DNA from: Lachnoclostridium sp. UBA1434
GTDB lineage: Bacteria; Bacillota; Clostridia; Lachnospirales; Lachnospiraceae
Assembly (NCBI GenBank): GCA_002329645.1
Contig: DCTS01000113.1
Coordinates: 648-11,298, forward strand
Direction of reading: 5' to 3'
DNA: 10,651 nucleotides
In this document: positions 6,850 to 10,651 of the stretch, piece after piece
Numbering within the stretch: position 1 is the first letter of the stretch
How the letters are laid out: each line of letters begins with the position of its first letter
Program-made: the position numbers and the translations under genes
Notes under the pieces: model-generated
Told to the model about the DNA's origin: nothing
The model's input: the letters and a program-made list of their open reading frames with translations, nothing else
Databases searched by the model: none

Positions 6850-6878
6850 TTGACTTTTATGATGGCAGGTATTATTAT
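6850..6878 (+). promoter_or_regulatory. Sigma-A-type promoter of htpG
   Basis: TTGACT (6850-6855), 17-nt spacer, TATTAT (6873-6878). Transcription would start near 6885, giving a leader of about 76 nt. With CIRCE directly upstream, HrcA could hinder RNA polymerase at the -35 region. Confidence 0.8.
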
Positions 6879-6915
6879 ATCAAATAATAGTCGCATTCAT
6901 AGAGTTTAATACAGG

Positions 6916-6960
6916 AAAGGAGGATTATCAAACGCGGTATGTCGCGTATGATAAGCACGT
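6916..6960 (+). promoter_or_regulatory. htpG leader: distant Shine-Dalgarno plus spacer hairpin
   Basis: AAAGGAGG (6916-6923) lies 37 nt before the htpG ATG at 6961, too far for direct use. In-frame TGA (6949-6951) and TAA (6952-6954) exclude an earlier start. The gap holds a hairpin: TTATCA (6925-6930) pairs with TGATAA (6949-6954), then one mismatch, one A-T pair and CGCG/CGCG (6933-6936 with 6943-6946) close a 6-nt loop. If it folds, only 7 nt (6924 and 6955-6960) separate the Shine-Dalgarno from the ATG. Two further ATGs inside (6939 and 6948) open a 10-codon frame ending at 6971. Confidence 0.7.
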
Positions 6961-9168
6961 ATGAGTACTGAAAGAGGAACTTTATCTATTAACTCGGAGA
7001 ACATATTCCCTATAATTAAGAAATGGTTGTATTCGGACCATGATATCTTTGTCCGGGAGATGATTTCCAATGGGTGTGATGCAATTACAAAGCTTAAGAA
7101 GCTGGAAATTATGGGAGAAGTGAATATCCCTGAAAATACCCGTTATAAAGTAATTGTGACCGTAAATCCCGAAGAGAAAACCATTTGCTTCAGCGATAAT
7201 GGCATAGGAATGACCTATGATGAGGTAAAGGAATATATTAACCAGATTGCTTTCTCCGGAGCCCAGAAATTCCTTGAGAAGTACAAGGATAAGGCTAACG
7301 AGGATCAGATTATCGGCCATTTCGGCCTTGGCTTTTATTCTGCCTTTATGGTTGCCGGGAGGGTTACCATTGACACTCTGTCATGGCAGCCTGACGCAAA
7401 GCCTGTCTTCTGGGAATCAGACGGCGGCACAGAGTTTGAGATGGGTGAAGGCAGCAGGACACGCAGGGGAACGGATATTACTCTGTACCTCAACGAAGAC
7501 AGCTATGAATTCTCCAATGAATACCGGATAAGGGAGGTGCTTAAGAAGTACTGCTCCTTTATGCCGATTGAGATATATCTTACTAATGCAGACAATCCTA
7601 TCCCTGAGGAGGAAGAATCCCCGGCAGATATTATCGATGTAACGGTGGATGAGGACGGCAAGGCAACCGAAGACACCGATGATGCAAAGAAGGACAAGAA
7701 AGATAAGAAGGACAAGAAGGATAAGAAGGATAAAGAAGATAAGGACAAGGACGACGATAAGAAGCCTGAGCCGATTAATGACACGAACCCCCTTTGGATT
7801 AAGCATCCCAATGATTGCACCGAGGAGGAATACAAAAAGTTCTACAGGGATGTTTTCCATGATTACAAGGAGCCTTTGTTCTGGATTCACCTGAACATGG
7901 ATTATCCCTTCAATCTTAAGGGAATATTGTATTTCCCCAAGCTCAATATCGAATACGATTCACTGGAGGGAGTAATCAAGCTTTACAATAACCAGGTGTT
8001 TGTTGCCGATAATATCAAGGAGGTAATTCCTGAGTTCCTGATGCTCTTAAAGGGAGTGATTGACTGTCCCGACCTCCCGCTTAACGTATCCAGAAGCGCA
8101 CTTCAGAATGACGGATTCGTTAAGAAGATATCGGATTATATTACCAAGAAGGTTGCGGATAAGCTTACCGGTATGTTTAAGGTAGAGAGGGAGAGCTATG
8201 AAAAATATTGGGATGACATAAGCCCGTTCATAAAGTTCGGCTGTCTGAAGGACGAAAAGTTCAACGATAAGATGAAGGATGCAATTATTTTCAAGAACCT
8301 GGACGGCAAATACACCACACTGGAGGAATATATAAAGGCCTCGAAGGGTGAAGACCCTTCCGATACCTCAGATAAGAAGGACGGGGAAGCCGACAAGCCG
8401 GGTGATATAGATGAGCAAGCCGGCGAAAAGCCCGGAGATGAGACTGCAGACGGCGCCGCCGATAAGTCCGAAGAGAAGAAGGACGGGGAAGCTGTTTCCG
8501 CTGCTTCAGAGGAAAAGGGCACATCGGACGAGGATGATGAGGATGACAAGGAAGAGGAAAAATCAATCATCTATTATGTAACAGATGAAAAGCAGCAGAG
8601 CCAGTATATCAACATGTTCAGGGAAGCAGGCCTCGATGCGGTCATTCTTACCCACAATATTGACCAGCCCTTCATCACCCATCTTGAATACAAGAACCAG
8701 AAGATCAAGTTCCAGCGTATAGATGCGGATATAACCGACAGCTTCCGGGAAGAGACCAGGAAGAAGGACAAGAAGGTCCTGAAGAACAATACGGATGCTA
8801 TGACCAAGCTGTTCCGCAAGGTGCTTAATAAGGATAAGCTTGAGGTAAGGGTGGAGAAGCTCAAGAATGAAAAGGTATCCTCAATGATAACCTTATCAGA
8901 GGAAAGCCGCAGAATGCATGATATGATGAGGATGTACAGCATGGGCGGCAAGGATACCGATATGTTCGGAGAAGGAGAAACCCTTGTCCTGAATGCAAAC
9001 CATAAGCTTGTGCAATATATTATTGAAAATGAGGAGTCCGGGAATACTCCTATGATATGTGAACAGCTATATGACCTTGCCATGTTAAGCCATAAGCCAT
9101 TGGATCCTGATTCAATGACTAAGTTCATCCAGAGAAGCAATGAGATTATGATGCTGCTTGCAAAATAA
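6961..9168 (+). CDS. htpG: HtpG, Hsp90-family molecular chaperone with two charged insertions
   Basis: This is the cytoplasmic ATP-dependent Hsp90 chaperone. N-terminal GHKL ATPase motifs are Glu33 and Asn37 in REMISN, DNGIGM at 79-84, GHFGLGFYSAFMVA at 119-132 and GTDITLYL at 170-177. The middle domain carries LPLNVSRSALQ at 372-382 with the catalytic-loop arginine Arg378, and the C-terminal dimerisation domain runs from about 610 to the end. At 735 residues it is over 100 longer than E. coli HtpG. The excess is two low-complexity insertions: residues about 213-272, including a lysine/aspartate repeat at 243-268 at the N-middle junction, and residues about 462-534, very acidic, inside the middle domain before IIYYVTDEK. 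CIRCE, a promoter and an unusual leader precede it and a strong terminator follows, so it is probably monocistronic and HrcA-controlled. ATG 6961 is the only start compatible with the upstream stops. Confidence 0.97.
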   Translation: MSTERGTLSINSENIFPIIKKWLYSDHDIFVREMISNGCDAITKLKKLEIMGEVNIPENTRYKVIVTVNPEEKTICFSDNGIGMTYDEVKEYINQIAFSGAQKFLEKYKDKANEDQIIGHFGLGFYSAFMVAGRVTIDTLSWQPDAKPVFWESDGGTEFEMGEGSRTRRGTDITLYLNEDSYEFSNEYRIREVLKKYCSFMPIEIYLTNADNPIPEEEESPADIIDVTVDEDGKATEDTDDAKKDKKDKKDKKDKKDKEDKDKDDDKKPEPINDTNPLWIKHPNDCTEEEYKKFYRDVFHDYKEPLFWIHLNMDYPFNLKGILYFPKLNIEYDSLEGVIKLYNNQVFVADNIKEVIPEFLMLLKGVIDCPDLPLNVSRSALQNDGFVKKISDYITKKVADKLTGMFKVERESYEKYWDDISPFIKFGCLKDEKFNDKMKDAIIFKNLDGKYTTLEEYIKASKGEDPSDTSDKKDGEADKPGDIDEQAGEKPGDETADGAADKSEEKKDGEAVSAASEEKGTSDEDDEDDKEEEKSIIYYVTDEKQQSQYINMFREAGLDAVILTHNIDQPFITHLEYKNQKIKFQRIDADITDSFREETRKKDKKVLKNNTDAMTKLFRKVLNKDKLEVRVEKLKNEKVSSMITLSEESRRMHDMMRMYSMGGKDTDMFGEGETLVLNANHKLVQYIIENEESGNTPMICEQLYDLAMLSHKPLDPDSMTKFIQRSNEIMMLLAK
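7687..7764 (+). repeat. Lys-Asp-rich low-complexity tract within htpG
   Basis: Codons 243-268 are nearly all AAG/AAA and GAC/GAT, forming a degenerate GAYAAGAAR nine-base repeat (Asp-Lys-Lys) that drifts into Lys-Asp. It sits between the ATPase and middle domains. Such tracts can change length by slippage in whole-codon steps without breaking the frame. Confidence 0.85.
8374..8492 (+). repeat. Pair of 17-bp direct repeats inside the second htpG insertion
   Basis: AAGAAGGACGGGGAAGC occurs at 8374-8390 and again at 8476-8492, 102 bp (34 codons) apart and in the same frame, encoding KKDGEA both times. This suggests that the acidic insertion grew at least in part by internal duplication. Confidence 0.8.
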
Positions 9169-9179
9169 GGGAACACTTG

Positions 9180-9238
9180 AAAACCACCTTTTTGGTGAGA
9201 ATTAGATATAATCATTCTCATAGGAAAGGTGGTTTTTT
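9180..9238 (+). terminator. Strong rho-independent terminator of htpG
   Basis: AACCACCTTT (9182-9191) pairs with AAAGGTGGTT (9225-9234), and TGAGAAT (9196-9202) pairs with ATTCTCA (9214-9220) around the loop 9203-9213. Six T residues follow at 9233-9238. The stem begins 12 bp after the htpG stop. Read on the other strand the hairpin is followed by TTTTC, so it may act in both directions. Confidence 0.9.
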
Positions 9239-9487
9239 ATAGTAATCTCGTAGGAACTATTAAGACAATAGATGTATGCGGCCAGCGAAGCTGTTTGAGG
9301 TCAAAAGATTTTCTACATAATAAGCGCATTGTAAAGGATACAATAAAATACCATAGTCTGCTATTTTGATGATACAGAAGAAGCGATTGTCTATAGGATT
9401 GCCGATGAAATTCCTGAGGCATTGAATCAGAATACTGTTTTGGAAGAGAAGAATACCGTTCAAATAGAATATTATAGCGGGAATTGA
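9238..9487 (+). pseudogene. Possible decayed coding remnant with one frameshift
   Basis: No intact gene is present between the htpG terminator and degV. On the + strand one frame is open from about 9238 to a TGA at 9367-9369, reading for example VGTIKTIDVCGQRSC and HNKRIVKDTIKYHSLLF. A second frame, shifted by one, is open from 9347 to a TGA at 9485-9487, reading for example FDDTEEAIVYRIADEIPEAL and ending in VQIEYYSGN. Joined near 9360 they would give one hydrophilic sequence of ordinary composition. No start codon with a ribosome binding site is seen and I recognise no family, so chance remains a good explanation. The rest, 9488-9573, is AT-rich with nothing visible. Confidence 0.25.
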
Positions 9488-9573
9488 ATATATGGTGCAT
9501 TTCTTTTTCTGTTTCGGTAATAATAATGTAATTATGAAATATTTATAAACAAGTATTATTTTCCCTGCAGACA

Positions 9574-9582
9574 TGTTATAAT
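9574..9582 (+). promoter_or_regulatory. Extended -10 promoter of degV
   Basis: TGTTATAAT at 9574-9582 is a perfect TGnTATAAT extended -10 box. The region 17-18 nt upstream gives only a weak -35 (TATTAT or GTATTA), as is tolerated with an extended -10. Transcription would start near 9589, giving a leader of about 90 nt. Confidence 0.6.
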
Positions 9583-9593
9583 ATGTAGTAATT

Positions 9594-9638
9594 AAAACCA
9601 CATGATATGGTTTTAGGATGCATATGGTATTAATGCAT
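9594..9638 (+). promoter_or_regulatory. Two short hairpins in the degV leader
   Basis: AAAACCA (9594-9600) pairs with TGGTTTT (9608-9614), and ATGCAT (9618-9623) pairs with ATGCAT (9633-9638). Neither is followed by a T run and I see no known riboswitch consensus. The first hairpin begins about 5 nt from the predicted transcript start. Confidence 0.4.
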
Positions 9639-9678
9639 TTAGCAACCGTTAAAAGTAGTATTGATAAGGAGGAGCCTT

Positions 9679-10515
9679 ATGTCGTATAGGATTATTGGGG
9701 ACAGTTGTACAGATTTGCCCGATGGGCTCAGAAAAGATGAGCATTTCAAGCTTGTTCCGCTGACTTTGACTGTAGATAATACTGTGATAAATGATAACTT
9801 AAGCTTTGATCAGAAGGATTTCTTAAAACGAATAAGAGAAAGCCAGGGTTGTCCGCAATCAGCATGCCCGTCGCCGGATGATTATATGCGGGAATTCGAT
9901 TATAACGGGGATATATATGTTGTAACTCTTTCTTCGGGTTTAAGCGGCTCTTATAATAGCGCTGAATTAGCCAAGAGATTGTATCTGGAAGAAAATCCTC
10001 ATAAGAAGATAGAAATCATAGATTCCCGCTCTGCATCAGTCGGACAGACATTGATTTCCATGAAGCTGAAGGAGCTTATTGAAGCCGGACACAGATTTGA
10101 TAGCGTCATAAAAAAAATCAATGAATTCAGGGATGGGCTTAAAACAAAATTCGTCCTTGAATCACTTGATATATTGAAAAAGAACGGAAGACTGTCCGGC
10201 ATTCAGGCAGTAATATGCAATGTCCTTAACATTAAGCCCATAATGGGAGGAACATCGGAAGGAACTATATGCAAGCTGGACCAGGCAAGGGGAATAGTTA
10301 AAGCGTTGATTTCCATGGCTAAGATGATAGAGCGGGATGTCATAAAGCCGTACGAAAAAATACTTGCAATTGCCCATTGCAATAACAGGGAACGGGCGCA
10401 GTATATCAGAGATGAGATATTAAAAAGAGTACCGTTTAAAGATAGTGTTATTGTAGAAACTGCAGGTGTCAGTACAATGTATGCCAATGATGGCGGAATA
10501 ATTGTGGCATATTAA
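9679..10515 (+). CDS. DegV-family fatty-acid-binding protein
   Basis: This 278-residue protein belongs to the DegV family of cytoplasmic fatty-acid-binding proteins; some members (FakB) present exogenous fatty acids to the kinase FakA. Family features are IGDSCTDLP at 6-14, the conserved TLSSGLSGSYNSA at 83-95, IDSRSASVGQ at 114-123, ESLDILKKNGRLSG at 161-174, LNIKPIM at 183-189 and AHCNNRERA at 232-240. The fatty-acid-contacting TSQPSP motif of many members is altered here to SACPSP (61-66). The start at 9679 is fixed by AAGGAGGAG at 9666-9674; an upstream in-frame TTG at 9661 lies before that site. It is preceded by an extended -10 promoter and appears to be a single-gene unit, but no clear terminator separates it from the tRNA promoter. 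No fakA is in the window, so a FakB role is possible but unproven. Confidence 0.93.
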   Translation: MSYRIIGDSCTDLPDGLRKDEHFKLVPLTLTVDNTVINDNLSFDQKDFLKRIRESQGCPQSACPSPDDYMREFDYNGDIYVVTLSSGLSGSYNSAELAKRLYLEENPHKKIEIIDSRSASVGQTLISMKLKELIEAGHRFDSVIKKINEFRDGLKTKFVLESLDILKKNGRLSGIQAVICNVLNIKPIMGGTSEGTICKLDQARGIVKALISMAKMIERDVIKPYEKILAIAHCNNRERAQYIRDEILKRVPFKDSVIVETAGVSTMYANDGGIIVAY

Positions 10516-10539
10516 TTGCCTTGTTCATAAATTTTCATG

Positions 10540-10568
10540 TTGACTTTTCATGGCTTTTGTTGGATAAT
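10540..10568 (+). promoter_or_regulatory. Promoter of the tRNA-Pro gene
   Basis: TTGACT (10540-10545), 17-nt spacer, GATAAT (10563-10568). Transcription would start at about 10575, immediately before a hairpin and 30 nt before the mature tRNA 5' end. Confidence 0.7.
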
Positions 10569-10575
10569 TACTAGT

Positions 10576-10596
10576 GCGGTGCGTAAAAAACACCGC
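10576..10596 (+). other. Stem-loop in the tRNA-Pro precursor leader
   Basis: GCGGTG (10576-10581) pairs perfectly with CACCGC (10591-10596) around the loop CGTAAAAAA. It starts at the predicted transcript 5' end and ends 8 nt before the mature tRNA. No T run follows, so it is not a conventional terminator of degV. Confidence 0.6.
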
Positions 10597-10604
10597 CTGT
10601 AATT

Positions 10605-10651
10605 CGAGGCGTGGCTCAGTTTGGTAGAGCGCTGCGTTCGGGACGCAGAGG
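10605..10651 (+). tRNA. tRNA-Pro (anticodon CGG), 3' part outside window
   Basis: The first 47 bases of a tRNA are present: 7-nt acceptor strand CGAGGCG, TG, D-arm GCTC/GAGC with loop AGTTTGGTA, then anticodon stem CTGCG/CGCAG closing the loop TTCGGGA. The anticodon CGG at 10639-10641 reads proline codon CCG. The T-arm and 3' acceptor strand lie beyond the window end. Confidence 0.93.

Noticed and set aside
8196..8570. Serine-rich minus-strand frame opposite the second htpG insertion
   Set aside because: The Ser/Pro richness is the complement of Glu/Asp/Lys codons; the + strand gene is certain.
9260..9601. 113-codon minus-strand frame between htpG and degV
   Set aside because: AT-rich composition, Ile/Leu/Tyr-rich translation typical of non-coding DNA, no ribosome binding site, and it overlaps the degV promoter region.
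9618..9689. Leader peptide of about 23 codons overlapping the degV start
   Set aside because: Only a weak AGGA precedes it, it lies over the strong degV Shine-Dalgarno, and the peptide shows no regulatory codon run.
10576..10596. Terminator of degV
   Set aside because: The stem is good, but no T run follows on the + strand and it lies downstream of the tRNA promoter, so a leader hairpin is more likely.

Overview
The window looks like chromosomal DNA of a Gram-positive, low-to-mid-GC Clostridia species, most likely a member of the Lachnospiraceae. The evidence is the AGGAGG-type ribosome binding sites, sigma-A-type promoters with near-consensus -35/-10 boxes, a perfect CIRCE operator, and a set of families I associate with that group: a DUF6320-like zinc-ribbon membrane protein, a chromosomal TraX-like protein, a DUF5721-like protein and an HtpG with charged insertions. 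No insertion sequence, phage gene, integrase or CRISPR array is visible.

Layout. (1) 1-1780, + strand: accD (5' end probably outside the window) and accA, the two carboxyltransferase subunits of acetyl-CoA carboxylase, probably the end of a fatty-acid synthesis operon. (2) 1781-1938: a long, nearly perfect hairpin between convergent genes. (3) 1939-2685, - strand: an unrecognised polytopic membrane protein. It is separated from the next + gene by a compact divergent control region holding a terminator and two promoters. (4) 2870-5886, + strand: a condensation/alcohol-acetyltransferase-like protein, a 21-bp tandem-repeat segment that stays open in the same frame after two stop codons, a DUF6320-like protein and a TraX-like membrane protein. 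(5) 5980-6168, - strand: a small hydrophilic unknown protein with an excellent ribosome binding site. (6) 6291-6788, +: a DUF5721-like protein. (7) 6789-9240: htpG with CIRCE, promoter, an unusual leader and a strong terminator. (8) 9241-9573: mostly empty AT-rich DNA with a possible decayed coding remnant. (9) 9574-10515: degV. (10) 10540-10651: promoter, leader hairpin and the first 47 bases of tRNA-Pro(CGG).

How the genes fit together: AccD and AccA make malonyl-CoA for lipid synthesis. DegV-family proteins bind fatty acids and in some Gram-positive bacteria act as FakB, so the window is loosely lipid-themed at both ends. The acyltransferase-like, DUF6320-like and TraX-like genes may act in modifying an envelope component; this is inference from family membership and gene order only. 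HtpG appears to be a heat-shock gene under HrcA control.

The most interesting observation is the htpG leader. The Shine-Dalgarno lies 37 nt from the only possible start codon, and the gap is filled by a 30-nt hairpin that would leave an effective spacing of 7 nt when folded. The HtpG protein also has two charged low-complexity insertions, one at the position of the eukaryotic Hsp90 charged linker. A third point is the NYDHADR repeat tail behind the acyltransferase, where all three base differences among its core codons are synonymous in one frame.
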